Positions 35,165 through 44,236 of a stretch of 64,000 bases of DNA are shown piece by piece. This stretch comes from Methanoculleus horonobensis (GTDB lineage: Archaea; Halobacteriota; Methanomicrobia; Methanomicrobiales; Methanoculleaceae): assembly GCF_001602375.1 (NCBI RefSeq), contig NZ_BCNY01000014.1, forward strand, positions 248,001 through 312,000. The letters are read 5' to 3'. Within the stretch, counting starts at the first letter, position 1. Each line of letters begins with the position of its first letter. A program made the translations under genes and the position numbers. The notes beneath the pieces were generated by a model, which had not been told where the DNA came from, made no database searches, and worked only from the letters and a program-made list of their open reading frames with translations.

Positions 35165-37020
35165 TGGACTACGAGCAGCTCGGCCTCAAGGCCGGTATCG
35201 AGATCCACCAGCAGCTCGACACCGCTGAGAAACTCTTCTGCCGGTGCCCGACCTGTCTCCGGGAGACCGCGGAGCGGACCGGGGAGTTCCACCGCTACCT
35301 CCGGGCGACGGAGAGCGAGCTTGGCGAGATCGACCGTGCGGCACGTGAGGAGATGAAACTCGTCCGGAAGTTCCGCTACTACACCTACGATACGGTCTGC
35401 CTGGTGGAGCACGACGAGGAGCCCCCGGCCCCGTTGAACCCCGAGGCGCTCGAGGTCTGCCTCACGATAGCAAAGATGCTCGGGATGACCCCGGTCGAGC
35501 AGGTGCAGACGATGAGGAAACTCGTCATCGACGGCTCGAACACCAGCGGGTTCCAGCGGACGGCACTCGTCGCGCTCTCCGGCGCCCTTCCCGGCGGCTG
35601 CCGGGTCGAGACGATCTGCCTCGAAGAAGAGGCGGCGCAGCGGGTGGAGGGCGAGACCTTCTCCCTCGACCGCCTGGGGATCCCGCTCGTCGAGATCACC
35701 ACCGCACCCTGCATGCATACCCCCGAGGCCGTCCAGGAGGTCGCGGGGCATATCGGGATGGTGCTCCGCTCGACCGGCCGGGTGAAGCGCGGCCTCGGGA
35801 CGATCCGGCAGGACGTCAACATCTCTATTTCCGGCGGCGCCAGGGTGGAGATCAAGGGCGTCCAGGACCTCGACCTGATCGCCGAGGTGGTGCGCCGCGA
35901 GGTCGAGCGGCAGGTTTCCCTCCTTGCCATCCGCGACGCCCTTCGGGAACGCAGCGCCCGGGTCGACCATACCGTCATCGACGTCACCGCCCTCTTTGCC
36001 GGGACGAAATCCTCGATCCTGAAGAAGGCGAAGTCCATCCTCGCGGTCCGGCTCTGCGGGTTTGCAAGCCTCGTGGGACGCGAGATCCAGCCCGGCAGGC
36101 GTCTCGGGAGCGAGATGTCGGACTACGCGAAGAAGTGCGGCGTCGGCGGGATCTTCCACACCGACGAGCTCCCCGCCTACGGCGTCACGGCAGAAGAGGT
36201 GGCGCACCTGCGCGAGTTCGTCGGCGCCGCAGAAGAGGACTGCGTCGTCATCGTCGCGGCCGGGAGAGAGCGTGCCGGGTGTGCGGCCGAGCAGGTGATG
36301 ATCCGCGCGGAGATGGCTATATCCGGCGTCCCCGAGGAGACCCGGAAGATGCTCGAGGAAGGGAGCACGGCCTACATGCGCCCGCTCCCGGGAGCCGCCC
36401 GGATGTATCCCGAGACCGACGTCTTTGCGGTCACGATAGACGAGGCTCGCTGGGAGAGCATCACGGTGCCTGAACTCCTCACCGACCGGGCGGAACGGTT
36501 CGTCCGGGAGTTCGGGCTTGATCCGGCGCTGGCACGCCAGGTGGCGTTCTCCGAGCGGTTGCCGCTCTTCGAGAAGGCGGTCGCCTCCGGTGTCCGCCCC
36601 ACCCTTGCTGCACGGACGCTGCTTGCCACCTGCCGGGAACTCGCCCGCGACGGTGTCGAGGTCGCCCGGGTGAGCGAGGAGGAGATCCTTGCCCTTCTCT
36701 CGGCGGTCGAGGCCGGCCGGGCGGCAAAGGAGGCGATCCCCGGCCTTCTGACCGAACTCGCGCGGACCGCCGGAGGCGCCGGGGCACCCGGAGAACGGGT
36801 GGAAGCGGCGATCGAGAAGATGGGGCCCGCCGTCTCGCAGGCGGACGTGGAAGAGGTCGTGCGCCGTATCGTTGCCGAGCGCGAGGCGTTCGCCCGCGAG
36901 AAGGGTATGGGCGCGCTGGGCCCCCTGATGGGCGTCGTCATGCAGGAACTCCGCGGGAGCGTCGACGGGAAGGTCATCAGCGAGACTCTCCGGCGCGAGC
37001 TCCAGCGTTTACTCTCCTGA
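35161..37020 (+). CDS. gatE: Glu-tRNA(Gln) amidotransferase subunit E
   Basis: A 619-residue subunit that binds tRNA and activates the glutamyl group. The start is KAGIEIHQQLDTAEKLFCRC, with further GatB/GatE motifs GSNTSGFQRTALVA, IPLVEITTAPCMHTPEAVQE and GTIRQDVNISISGGARVEIK. The archaeal AspRS-like insertion (about residues 250-420) and the C-terminal YqeY-like helical tail are present. GGAGG precedes ATG 35161/35164. Confidence 0.96.
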   Translation: MMDYEQLGLKAGIEIHQQLDTAEKLFCRCPTCLRETAERTGEFHRYLRATESELGEIDRAAREEMKLVRKFRYYTYDTVCLVEHDEEPPAPLNPEALEVCLTIAKMLGMTPVEQVQTMRKLVIDGSNTSGFQRTALVALSGALPGGCRVETICLEEEAAQRVEGETFSLDRLGIPLVEITTAPCMHTPEAVQEVAGHIGMVLRSTGRVKRGLGTIRQDVNISISGGARVEIKGVQDLDLIAEVVRREVERQVSLLAIRDALRERSARVDHTVIDVTALFAGTKSSILKKAKSILAVRLCGFASLVGREIQPGRRLGSEMSDYAKKCGVGGIFHTDELPAYGVTAEEVAHLREFVGAAEEDCVVIVAAGRERAGCAAEQVMIRAEMAISGVPEETRKMLEEGSTAYMRPLPGAARMYPETDVFAVTIDEARWESITVPELLTDRAERFVREFGLDPALARQVAFSERLPLFEKAVASGVRPTLAARTLLATCRELARDGVEVARVSEEEILALLSAVEAGRAAKEAIPGLLTELARTAGGAGAPGERVEAAIEKMGPAVSQADVEEVVRRIVAEREAFAREKGMGALGPLMGVVMQELRGSVDGKVISETLRRELQRLLS

Positions 37021-37094
37021 TCCCCGACCCGGGACAGTCCCGGTCGGGTTACTTTTATCTCCGGATCGGTGCATAAATATAAAGGAGTTTTATC

Positions 37095-37403
37095 ATGGGA
37101 AAGACAGGCAGTGTTCAGTGGGCCCAGGTCAAGGGCGTTAAGGGGCAGATTCGGCTCGTCCCTGCAAGTGAAGGCGAAGTGAAGAAACCCGGCCCGAACC
37201 AGCGGTTCAAGGCGGCAGCGGCCATCCAGAAGCGGGCGAGCAGGGAAGGGCAGGACCAGCGGCGTGGCGGACGCGGTGGACGCGGCGGACGTGGCGGACG
37301 CGGCGGCAGAGGAGGAGGCGCCCCGACCATGGATGTGCGGGTACGCCGGGGCATACGCCGCGCGAAGGTTTCGGCTCTCGGGACTAAGCAGAAATCGAGA
37401 TAA
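37095..37403 (+). CDS. small basic RGG-repeat protein (DUF5350-like)
   Basis: A 102-residue, very basic protein. The N-terminal 50 residues (MGKTGSVQWAQVKGVKGQIR) resemble a short archaeal family I associate with DUF5350. The centre (residues ~57-75) is five GGR units in tandem, coded by a GGCGGACG-type nucleotide repeat. The tail RVRRGIRRAKVSALGTKQKS is again basic. RGG tracts usually bind RNA, and this is the inferred role. It lies downstream of gatE with its own AT-rich upstream region. Confidence 0.75.
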   Translation: MGKTGSVQWAQVKGVKGQIRLVPASEGEVKKPGPNQRFKAAAAIQKRASREGQDQRRGGRGGRGGRGGRGGRGGGAPTMDVRVRRGIRRAKVSALGTKQKSR

Positions 37404-37426
37404 GCCATTCCCCTCTTCTCCTTCAA

Positions 37427-37440
37427 TACTTTTTATACTT
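37427..37440 (+). promoter_or_regulatory. TATA box of the 118-residue hypothetical gene
   Basis: TACTTTTTATACTT is centred about 26 bp before the ATG at 37460. There is no ribosome site, so the message should be leaderless. Confidence 0.65.
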
Positions 37441-37459
37441 GAGAGTTCCAGTATGTGGT

Positions 37460-37816
37460 ATGGATCTCAAATCCGCCATCAGGACCTATCAGTTTGCCGA
37501 ACGGGCAAAATCCGAACTGATTGTGGGGTCGCAGCTGACGACAGCCCTGATCCAGTTTCCGCTCCAGGAGAAGCCCGGCGGAAAACGGATGCTTGTGATG
37601 GTGCTCGAGTCGATCCGCTCGGAACTCGAGTTTGCGTACGGGGATACGGAACTTTCCGAGTTTAAGAAGGCCATCGATCATCTCAACGAGGCGATCAGCC
37701 TGACAGAGAGCATGGAACTGGGTGCCGCGTCGGAGCGGATGAGCAGGGCCGTCAGCGCCGCCACGACCGCAGCCCAGGCTGCATGGGAGACGCTCAAAGA
37801 GCATGAACTCCTCTGA
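37460..37816 (+). CDS. conserved helical hypothetical protein
   Basis: A 118-residue all-helical soluble protein: AIRTYQFAERAKSELIVGSQ, RMLVMVLESIRSELEFAYGD, KKAIDHLNEAISLTESME and a final amphipathic helix. I do not recognise the family. Met 37460 is chosen from the TATA spacing. It overlaps the nitroreductase gene by 14 bp, which suggests joint expression. Confidence 0.7.
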   Translation: MDLKSAIRTYQFAERAKSELIVGSQLTTALIQFPLQEKPGGKRMLVMVLESIRSELEFAYGDTELSEFKKAIDHLNEAISLTESMELGAASERMSRAVSAATTAAQAAWETLKEHELL

Positions 37817-38330
37817 TTACCTTCGTTTCGTGAGAGCACGTTCTTCTGTTCGCGAATACTTCGGGGAGCCGCTCGATTCCGAGGATATCGACTACATCCT
37901 CGCCTGCGCAAGCACGGCGCCGAGCGCCGGCAACCGCGAGGCCTGGGACGTCGTCGTCGTCACCGACGACGATGTCAGGCTGGAACTCGCGTCGGCGGCC
38001 CTCGATCAGGTGCATATCCGGGAGGCCCCGGCGGTCTTCGTGGTCTGTGCGAACTACGTCCGGTCGATGTCGCACTACGGGGAGCGGGGGATTCTCTACG
38101 CGCTCGAGGACGCCACGATCGCCTGCACCTACATGATGCTCGCCGCCCACGCCCGTAGCCTCCACTCGTGCTGGACGGGGGCGTTTGAGGAGAGCGAGGT
38201 TCGCGATCTTCTCGGCCTCCCGCAGCATATCCGCCCCGTCGCGCTTCTCGCGGTCGGGAAGGGGAGGCCGTCGCTCGAGCCCATGGAACGGATGCCCCTC
38301 GAGGAGCACGTGCACCGCGAGACCTGGTAG
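37803..38330 (+). CDS. nitroreductase family protein
   Basis: A 175-residue flavoprotein of the nitroreductase fold. The FMN-binding start [14 protein letters not shown], the SAGNREAW loop (equivalent to the usual PS-x-NxQPW) and the C-terminal [15 protein letters not shown] are visible. Physiological substrates cannot be told from sequence. It may reduce quinones, nitro compounds or a cofactor. Confidence 0.9.
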   Translation: MNSSDYLRFVRARSSVREYFGEPLDSEDIDYILACASTAPSAGNREAWDVVVVTDDDVRLELASAALDQVHIREAPAVFVVCANYVRSMSHYGERGILYALEDATIACTYMMLAAHARSLHSCWTGAFEESEVRDLLGLPQHIRPVALLAVGKGRPSLEPMERMPLEEHVHRETW

Positions 38331-38353
38331 GATCTAACATTTTCGGAGAGAAT

Positions 38354-38692
38354 ATGCCGGATTATTTGGTTACGCTTGAATCAGCGTGGATAATTAAAGA
38401 CGTCAAGTCTATGGACGATGCCGTGAGCATCGCGATCAGCGAGGCCGGGAAGCGACTCAACCCCTCTGCGAAGTTCGTGGAGATCGAGGCGGGGATGATC
38501 ACCTGCCCCTTCTGCGAGGGGGAGTTGAACACCGCTCTCGTCGTCGCCGGCACCGCCCTCGTCGGGCTCGTGCTGCAGATGAAGGTCTTCCGTGCGGAGT
38601 CCGAAGAGCACGCGACCCGGATAGCGAAGTCGGTCGTCGGGAAAGCACTTCACGACGTGCCGCTGAAGGTCCAGGAAGTGCAGGAGTTATGA
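38354..38692 (+). CDS. UPF0212 (DUF555) family protein
   Basis: A 112-residue archaeal conserved protein: [38 protein letters not shown], a Cys pair in [18 protein letters not shown], and [20 protein letters not shown]. The CPFC pair suggests half a zinc site, perhaps completed in a dimer. The function is unknown. It overlaps the PfkB kinase gene by 4 bp, so the products may work together. Confidence 0.88.
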   Translation: MPDYLVTLESAWIIKDVKSMDDAVSIAISEAGKRLNPSAKFVEIEAGMITCPFCEGELNTALVVAGTALVGLVLQMKVFRAESEEHATRIAKSVVGKALHDVPLKVQEVQEL

Positions 38693-39579
38693 TCTCCGTC
38701 GTCGGGCATACCGCCATCGACCATCTCTTCCGGGTGCCGAAACTCCCGGGGCGGCACAACTCGACCTACATCGCCGGTCATGAGGTCTACTTCGGCGGCG
38801 GAGCGGCGAATATCGCGGCCGGGATTGCAATGCTCGGGGAGCGTTGCCGGCTGGTCTCCACGGTGGGTGGAGACTTCCCGGGCAGCGACTACGATCGGTG
38901 GCTGCACAGCCTCGAGATCGTGCAGGACTTCACCCTGGTGAAGGATGCCCGGACAGCGACCGCGTACGTCTTCACGGACGATGACGGCGACCAGGAGACC
39001 TTCTTCGAGTGGGGCGCGTCCGTCGCGTTCTCCCGTGCGGAGGCTCCCGCTCTCGACTTCGTCCACATGGCGACGGCCGACCCCGATTTCAACGTCCGGG
39101 TGGCCCAGAAGAGCACGTTCGCCTCCTTCGACCCGGGGCAGGATCTCCTCCGCTACACGCCGGATCAGCTCGAGATCATCCTCGCGAACGTCGATATCCT
39201 CTTCTCGAACAACCATGAGATGGACAGGATGTGCGATATGCTGGGGCTGGAGCGCACCGCGCTCGTCGCGTCGATCCCGATGACGGTCACGACCCGGGGG
39301 GCGGAGGGGAGCATCCTCTGCATGGACGGCGAGGATCACCACGTTCCGGCCGTCACGGTCGAGGCCCTTGACCCCACCGGTGCCGGCGACGGCTACCGTG
39401 CCGGATTCCTCACGGCGCTCCGGAGGGGCTACGCCCCGCTCGACTGCTGCCGCGTCGGTGCGGTGGTCTCGTCCTTTGTCGTCGAGCGCCCGGGCACCCA
39501 GACGAACCTCCCCGACTGGGAGCGGATGCTTGGGCGGTACCGGAAGGTCTTTGGCGAGCCCGGCGAAATTATCATCTGA
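38689..39579 (+). CDS. PfkB-family sugar/nucleoside kinase
   Basis: A 296-residue ribokinase-like enzyme. The GG motif is in [17 protein letters not shown] (residues ~38-54), and the catalytic anion-hole sequence [16 protein letters not shown] is near residue 230. Archaeal members of this type often act on nucleosides (adenosine, inosine or cytidine), so a nucleoside kinase is the best guess, but the exact substrate is open. Confidence 0.88.
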   Translation: MISVVGHTAIDHLFRVPKLPGRHNSTYIAGHEVYFGGGAANIAAGIAMLGERCRLVSTVGGDFPGSDYDRWLHSLEIVQDFTLVKDARTATAYVFTDDDGDQETFFEWGASVAFSRAEAPALDFVHMATADPDFNVRVAQKSTFASFDPGQDLLRYTPDQLEIILANVDILFSNNHEMDRMCDMLGLERTALVASIPMTVTTRGAEGSILCMDGEDHHVPAVTVEALDPTGAGDGYRAGFLTALRRGYAPLDCCRVGAVVSSFVVERPGTQTNLPDWERMLGRYRKVFGEPGEIII

Positions 39580-39582
39580 ATT

Positions 39583-39660
39583 ATGGGAAATACTGCGCTG
39601 ATGGCCGGCATCTTCGTGCCGGCCGCCGTTTCCGGCCTGAAGATACCCGGAGGCGCCTGA
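39583..39660 (+). CDS. possible 25-residue leader peptide
   Basis: A short frame MGNTALMAGIFVPAAVSGLK... whose TGA overlaps the ATG of the DUF2070 gene by one base (TGATG). No ribosome site precedes it, but GGAGG for the next gene lies within it. It may be an upstream coupling peptide or chance. Confidence 0.2.
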   Translation: MGNTALMAGIFVPAAVSGLKIPGGA

Positions 39661-41399
39661 TGGAGTCCGGCCCCGACGTGCGTGTTGAGCGGCTCACCCG
39701 GTATATCTTCTCCGCTCCGTCCTGGCCGCGGTCGCTCGCGATCATCGTGGTGCTCGGGCTCATCATCGACGTAGCTACCTACCGGCCCGGAACCGAGTAC
39801 TTCCTGGTCGGCACTCTTGGGTTCTCGGTTCCGGCACTGGTTGCCTTCCTGCTGACGGTGCCGCTCGTGGGGGTCTTCGGGCGGCATATCACCTGGAACC
39901 GGTCGGCTCTCCTCGCACTGGCCTGCACGGTTCTTACGGTGATCCTGAGCCTTTCGCCGGTGCTCGTCCTTGACCGCTCTCTCTTCCCCACGCTGTACGC
40001 GATCGCGCTCGGCCTGACCCTCGGTCTCCGCCTGCTGGTCCTCGCGGCCGTGGCCGATTACCGGATCAGCCGTATGGCTCTTCCCGCGTTCACCCAGAGC
40101 GCAGCCGCCATAGCGGTCGGGGCCTGGTTCTTCACCCCCGGTTTCATCCCCTATGCCCTCCTCCTGCAGGTACTCTTCGGGCTGGTCTCCGTCTTCCTGA
40201 TCTGGCTGATCGAGCGTCCGCTGAAGCGTGCGTTCCAGATCAGCGGGCTCAACTTCCTCAACACCTTCATCGCCCACCTGACCGACGGGTCGAAGAACAT
40301 GGAGGACTTCTTCCGCGAGATCGGCGAGGAGGTCTATGTGCCGGAGGTTTCGCTCTTCTTCTCCCGCGACTCCGGAAGAGACGTCCTCTTCACCGTCCCG
40401 AACGTCCACCCCGGCCCGATGGGGGACGTCGGCGGCGGGAATCTCCCCCGGATACTCCACGACACGTTTCCCGAGGAGACGCTGGTCGCCCATGGCTGCG
40501 CCACCCACGATTTCAACCTGGTCTCGGAGAGCGAGATCGAGAAGATCGCCCGCGCCGTCGAGGCCTCCCGGGAGGGACTCGTCTTCTCCGCCGTCGCGAG
40601 CCGCCCTGTCCGGGTCGAATCAGGCTCGGTCTCGATCCTCTGCCAGCGGTTCGGGGACGCCCTCCTGATGGTGAGCACGAGATCGCCGGAGCGGACGGAG
40701 GATCTCGACTACTCGGTCGGGATGGCGATCATGGCCGAAGGGCGGTGCGCCTTCTCGGAGGTCGCGTTCGTCGACGCTCACAACTGCATGACCAGCGTGG
40801 GCTCCCCGGTTCTCCCGGCGACGCGGATCGCGACGGAGTACATCGCCGCCGCACGCGAGGGAGTCCGGGTCGCCCGAGACCTGCCTCTTGAGCCTCTCGC
40901 GATAGGAGTCTCCCATGTCCGGGTTCCGTTCACCCGCGAGCAGGGCTTCGGGTCGCTCGGGGTGCAGGCGCTGGTAACGGAGGTCGAGGGGAAGCGGGCG
41001 GCCTACGTCCTGATCGACGGGAACAACGTGGCCCAGGGCATCCGCGAGCAACTGCGCGCGGTGGTGCTCGGCCACGTCGACGAGGCGGAGATCATGACGA
41101 CCGACACACATACGGTGAACACGATCAGCGGGAAGAACCCGGTCGGCTACGCGGTGCCGGTGGAGGAGATCGTCCCCTACATCGAGCAGGCGGTCAGGGA
41201 AGCGATCGCCGATCTCGCGCCGGCCCGTGTAGGGGCGGCGACGGCATCGTGCGAGGGGATCACGGTCTTCGGGTCGCAGCGGGTCTCGCAGCTCGCGAGC
41301 ACCGTGAACGCGATGCTCGCGTTCATCGCCCCGTTGAGCCTGATGATCCTGATCCTCGCGTTCCTGCTCTCGGTCTTTGCCTACCTCCTGCTGCAGTAA
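39660..41399 (+). CDS. DUF2070 family membrane protein
   Basis: A 579-residue protein: six or seven membrane helices in residues 20-190, a large soluble domain (200-540), and a final pair of hydrophobic segments (LIAPLSLMILILAFLLSVFA). The soluble part contains NVHPGPMGDVGGGNLPRIL, CATHDFNLVSESEIEKIARA and a late TDTHTVNTISGKNPVGYAVP, which has a His/Asp-rich, metallo-amidohydrolase-like look. The family is archaeal and of unknown function. GGAGG lies 6 bp before the ATG. Confidence 0.88.
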   Translation: MESGPDVRVERLTRYIFSAPSWPRSLAIIVVLGLIIDVATYRPGTEYFLVGTLGFSVPALVAFLLTVPLVGVFGRHITWNRSALLALACTVLTVILSLSPVLVLDRSLFPTLYAIALGLTLGLRLLVLAAVADYRISRMALPAFTQSAAAIAVGAWFFTPGFIPYALLLQVLFGLVSVFLIWLIERPLKRAFQISGLNFLNTFIAHLTDGSKNMEDFFREIGEEVYVPEVSLFFSRDSGRDVLFTVPNVHPGPMGDVGGGNLPRILHDTFPEETLVAHGCATHDFNLVSESEIEKIARAVEASREGLVFSAVASRPVRVESGSVSILCQRFGDALLMVSTRSPERTEDLDYSVGMAIMAEGRCAFSEVAFVDAHNCMTSVGSPVLPATRIATEYIAAAREGVRVARDLPLEPLAIGVSHVRVPFTREQGFGSLGVQALVTEVEGKRAAYVLIDGNNVAQGIREQLRAVVLGHVDEAEIMTTDTHTVNTISGKNPVGYAVPVEEIVPYIEQAVREAIADLAPARVGAATASCEGITVFGSQRVSQLASTVNAMLAFIAPLSLMILILAFLLSVFAYLLLQ

Positions 41400-41441
41400 G
41401 ATACCCGCATCTTTTCTTTTGAGGCGCTCAATACTGGTTAT

Positions 41442-42617
41442 ATGGAGTACCGGTTTTCTTCCCGGATGGGTCGTGTTCCGGAGTCGTTCCTCAAAGAACT
41501 CTTCCGGGTCTCGAGCGTCCCCGGAGTGATATCGTTTGCAGGAGGGCTGCCGGGCTCGGCATACATCGATGTTGCGGGAATCCGGGAGGCGGCCCGCGAG
41601 GTCTTCGCCGAAGAGGGGCGGACGGCGCTGCAGTACACGACGACGGACGGCTATCTGCCGCTCCGGGAGTTCATCGCCGACCGTTACCGCCGCCGCCTCG
41701 GTCTCCCGGCGATCCCTGAGGAGATCCAGATCGTGAACGGTTCCCAGCAGTGCCTGGATCTCGTCGCGAAGATCTTCCTCGATCCCGGCGACGCCGTCGG
41801 GATGGAGCGGCCCGGCTACCTCGGCGCGATCGAGGCCTTCTCCCTCTACGAGCCGGACTTTTATTCGGTTCCCCTGGAGGAGGACGGGCCGGATCTCGCG
41901 GCGTTCGAGTCGCTCATCCGCGGTCGTGCGCCGAAGTTCTTCTACGGCATCCCGAACTCGCAGAATCCCTCGGGGAGAACCTACTCGGAAGGGAAGCGGC
42001 GGGCCGTCGCGGAGATCCTCGAGGGGACGGACACGGTCTTTTATGAGGACGACGCTTTCGGGGAACTCTTCTTCGACGGGAAGCCGCGGGTGCCGGTGAA
42101 GCGCTACCTCCCGGAGCAGACGGTGATCTCGGGGTCGTTCTCGAAGATCGTCGCACCCGGGATGCGGATCGGCTGGATATACGCGCCGGCGCCGGTTCTC
42201 CGGCAGTTCAACGTCGCGAAGCAGGCGGCCGACCTCCACTCGAACTTCCTCTGCCAGGTGATCCTCCACCGCTATCTATCGACCCACGATCTCGACGCCC
42301 ACGTCGCCCGGGTCTCTGCGGTCTACGGAGAGCACTGCCGGCTGATGTGCGAACTCCTCGACGACCTGATGCCGCAGGTGACCCACACCAACCCCGAGGG
42401 CGGGATGTTCATGACGGCGACGCTGCCGGATGGAATCTCGTCGATGGAGGTCTTTTCAGAGGGTGTCAGGGAAGGCGTCGCGGTCCTCCCCGGGGTTCCG
42501 TTCTACGTCGGCGGGGGCGGGGAGGATACGATCCGGCTGAACTTCTCGGCGGCGGGCGAGGAGGAGATCGTCGAGGGGATCCACCGGCTGGCGAGGGTGG
42601 TGCGGCGGCTGGCCTGA
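41442..42617 (+). CDS. PLP-dependent aminotransferase (class I/II)
   Basis: A 391-residue fold-type I aminotransferase. Features are SFAGGLPGSAYIDVAGIREA, YTTTDGYLPLREFIADRY, NGSQQCLDLVAKIFLDPGD, the substrate/PLP loop GIPNSQNPSGRTYSEGKR, and the Schiff-base lysine in SGSFSKIVAPGMRIGW. This resembles the LysN/2-aminoadipate or aromatic aminotransferase group. The amino donor cannot be fixed from sequence. Monocistronic, with a TATA-like TACTGGTTATATG near the start. Confidence 0.9.
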   Translation: MEYRFSSRMGRVPESFLKELFRVSSVPGVISFAGGLPGSAYIDVAGIREAAREVFAEEGRTALQYTTTDGYLPLREFIADRYRRRLGLPAIPEEIQIVNGSQQCLDLVAKIFLDPGDAVGMERPGYLGAIEAFSLYEPDFYSVPLEEDGPDLAAFESLIRGRAPKFFYGIPNSQNPSGRTYSEGKRRAVAEILEGTDTVFYEDDAFGELFFDGKPRVPVKRYLPEQTVISGSFSKIVAPGMRIGWIYAPAPVLRQFNVAKQAADLHSNFLCQVILHRYLSTHDLDAHVARVSAVYGEHCRLMCELLDDLMPQVTHTNPEGGMFMTATLPDGISSMEVFSEGVREGVAVLPGVPFYVGGGGEDTIRLNFSAAGEEEIVEGIHRLARVVRRLA

Positions 42618-42669
42618 TCTCCCCGCTGTTTCGTAATGTTTAACGGCGGGGAGAGTCCTGTACTCTTCA

Positions 42670-43428
42670 ATGACCTCATGCTCTCTTCTTCCGGGCCATT
42701 TCCGGTTCTGCATCGCTCTCCTCATCTTCCTGCTCGTCGTCCCCTGTTGCCTCGCCGCCGATACCGCGAACATTTCCGACTCCGTTGACCGGGCCACGTC
42801 CGCCGTCGCGGAGAGGGATTGGGACGGCGTCCTCGTCGCGACCGGCGAGGGGCTGGCCGTCGAGCCCGGCAACGTCTCTCTCCTCTGCATGGAAGGCTAC
42901 GCCCTGCGCAAACTCGGGCGCTACCCGGAGGCGGCGGCCGTGGTGAGCGAGGCGATCGCCCTCGACCCGAAACCCGTCCGCTACGCGAACCGCGGCTATG
43001 CCTATGTCGCGATGGGGAACTCCTCTGCTGCGCTTGCCGACGCGGAGGCCGCGCTCCTCCTCGACCCTGCCGACGCCACGTCCTGGGGCGTGAAGGCGAT
43101 GGCGCTCGCCGGGATGGACGACCTTGCCGGCGCAGAGTCGGCCGTCGACCGGGCACTCGCCCTCGCTCCGGAGAGCGTCCACCTCTGGCACGTCCGGGGG
43201 GAGGTCCTCCTTGCCGCCGGCAACGCCACGGGTGCGGCCGCGGCGCTGAACCGCTCGCTCACGCTCGACCCTGACTACAGCCTTCCCTGGCCGGATATGC
43301 CGGACGCCCGCGAGGACCTGGCGGCGGCGATGCAGGCAGCCACTTTTCCGGCGGCGGCGCCGTTCGGGGGTTTGGTCGCAGTCGCCGGCCTGCTTGCGAT
43401 CGGTGCGTGGTCTCTCCGGCGGCGTTGA
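42670..43428 (+). CDS. exported TPR-repeat protein with C-terminal membrane anchor
   Basis: A 252-residue protein: N-terminal signal (FRFCIALLIFLLVVPCCLA), a run of about four to five tetratricopeptide repeats (residues 35-220, e.g. NRGYAYVAMGNSSAALADAE), and a C-terminal hydrophobic helix followed by RRR. The helix-plus-basic tail is the arrangement of archaeosortase-type or simply tail-anchored surface proteins. Role: likely protein-binding at the cell surface. Confidence 0.82.
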   Translation: MTSCSLLPGHFRFCIALLIFLLVVPCCLAADTANISDSVDRATSAVAERDWDGVLVATGEGLAVEPGNVSLLCMEGYALRKLGRYPEAAAVVSEAIALDPKPVRYANRGYAYVAMGNSSAALADAEAALLLDPADATSWGVKAMALAGMDDLAGAESAVDRALALAPESVHLWHVRGEVLLAAGNATGAAAALNRSLTLDPDYSLPWPDMPDAREDLAAAMQAATFPAAAPFGGLVAVAGLLAIGAWSLRRR

Positions 43429-43450
43429 CCCCGGAGGCCTGCACCATCCC

Positions 43451-43903
43451 CTACTCGGGCCAGCCGGGGGCCGGAGCCCGCTCCACCTGGACGAGCATCA
43501 GCACCGCGGGCTCATTGCCCACGGTCCCCGAGCGGTGGCCCCTCTGCCCCCGCTCGTCGGGCCGGGTGTTCTGGTCGTTGCCAAACGAGAGCTCGCCCGG
43601 CCCCATCTCCACGCGGGTGCCGTCCATGGTCTCCACGAACCAGCGGCCCGAGAGTGGCACGATCCACTGCGGCTCAGGGTTCTCGTGCCACTCGCCGACC
43701 CAGCCTGCGGGGAGGACCAGGGCGACCACATGGGCAGCCGGGTCGGCGAGCCTGCCGATCCACGACGGCGCCGCACCGGTCGATATGCTCGCGAATGCGA
43801 AGTTGCTCATCCGGCACCGGTCCTGCCGGCTCACGCCGTTCTCGTCGGTCCAGACGTGCCAGTAGGGGACTTCGGGCGTGTCCGGGTTATGGTCTCGCTT
43901 CAT
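43451..43903 (-). CDS. cupin-domain protein
   Basis: A 150-residue single-cupin protein. The first cupin motif is GEWHENPEPQWIVPLSGRWF with metal-binding His and Glu; MGPGELSFGNDQN forms the next turn. The second motif, HRSGTVGNEPAVLML, holds the last His. It may be a small enzyme or metal-dependent binding protein of unknown substrate. ATG 43903 has GGTGG five bases upstream. It converges with the TPR gene. Confidence 0.75.
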   Translation of the reverse strand: MKRDHNPDTPEVPYWHVWTDENGVSRQDRCRMSNFAFASISTGAAPSWIGRLADPAAHVVALVLPAGWVGEWHENPEPQWIVPLSGRWFVETMDGTRVEMGPGELSFGNDQNTRPDERGQRGHRSGTVGNEPAVLMLVQVERAPAPGWPE

Positions 43904-44005
43904 GCTTCCCACCTTCGGGCCCGGCATCAAATACCTTTGGCCCCGGGGGTTGCGGCGGAGAACGGTTCCCGGAGCGGGTTTTTCCCCGGCGGCATGCGGG
44001 CGCTG

Positions 44006-44018
44006 GACTTAATACATG
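44006..44018 (+). promoter_or_regulatory. TATA-like promoter of tRNA-Leu
   Basis: GACTTAATACATG is centred about 37 bp before the mature tRNA 5' end, allowing for a short 5' leader. Confidence 0.45.
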
Positions 44019-44048
44019 CGGTGGAGAATAGGTAATGGCACTTTTCGA

Positions 44049-44133
44049 GCGAGGGTAGCCAAGCCCGGCCAAAGGCGGTGGACTTAAGATCCACTCCCGA
44101 AGGGGTCCATGGGTTCGAATCCCATCCCTCGCA
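44049..44133 (+). tRNA. tRNA-Leu (anticodon UAA)
   Basis: An 85-nt class II tRNA. The acceptor stem GCGAGGG pairs with CCCTCGC, with discriminator A. The anticodon stem is GTGGA/TCCAC with loop CTTAAGA, so the anticodon is TAA (Leu). A long variable arm (CTCCCGAAGGGGT-like) and T-arm ATGGGTTCGAATCCCAT are present. CCA is not encoded. A 4.4-kb accessory segment starts immediately after it. Confidence 0.95.
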
Positions 44134-44236
44134 TTCTGGAACGCATGGATTACCGAAAATCACTTATATCATACCGCGTAATGTGTACCTGTTATACGCG
44201 CTACCGTTCCGTTGTGGGACGGTAGTTTCTTCTTCT
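44134..44236 (+). repeat. direct repeat, left copy (adjoining tRNA-Leu)
   Basis: From TTCTGGA right after the tRNA to the T-rich end at 44236 the sequence aligns with 48496-48597. The part 44181-44235 is nearly identical (25 of 25 in the hairpin and 18 of 20 just before), while the outer part is about half matched but keeps ACCGA and CACTTAT in the same order. It may be an attachment or target repeat, or a shared terminator. Confidence 0.65.
44201..44235 (+). terminator. hairpin plus T-rich tract, left copy
   Basis: CTACCGTTCC pairs with GGGACGGTAG (10 pairs, one G-U) over a GTTGT loop, followed by TTTCTTCTT. In this position it can end tRNA-Leu transcription. On the minus strand the same bases can encode TTVPQRNGS, a motif I associate with small AbrB-like proteins; a 33-codon frame MSEEGIKGLEEETTVPQRNG covers it. 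Confidence 0.45.

Noticed and set aside
37260-37320. Short tandem repeat taken as a possible CRISPR or satellite
   Set aside because: The repeat is 9-12 bp, in frame, and codes for GGR units. No spacers are present.
44201-44225. Hairpin as an origin or recombination (dif-like) site
   Set aside because: There is no flanking XerA-type core, and both copies lie just after plus-strand genes with a T-rich tract, so a terminator or element end is simpler.
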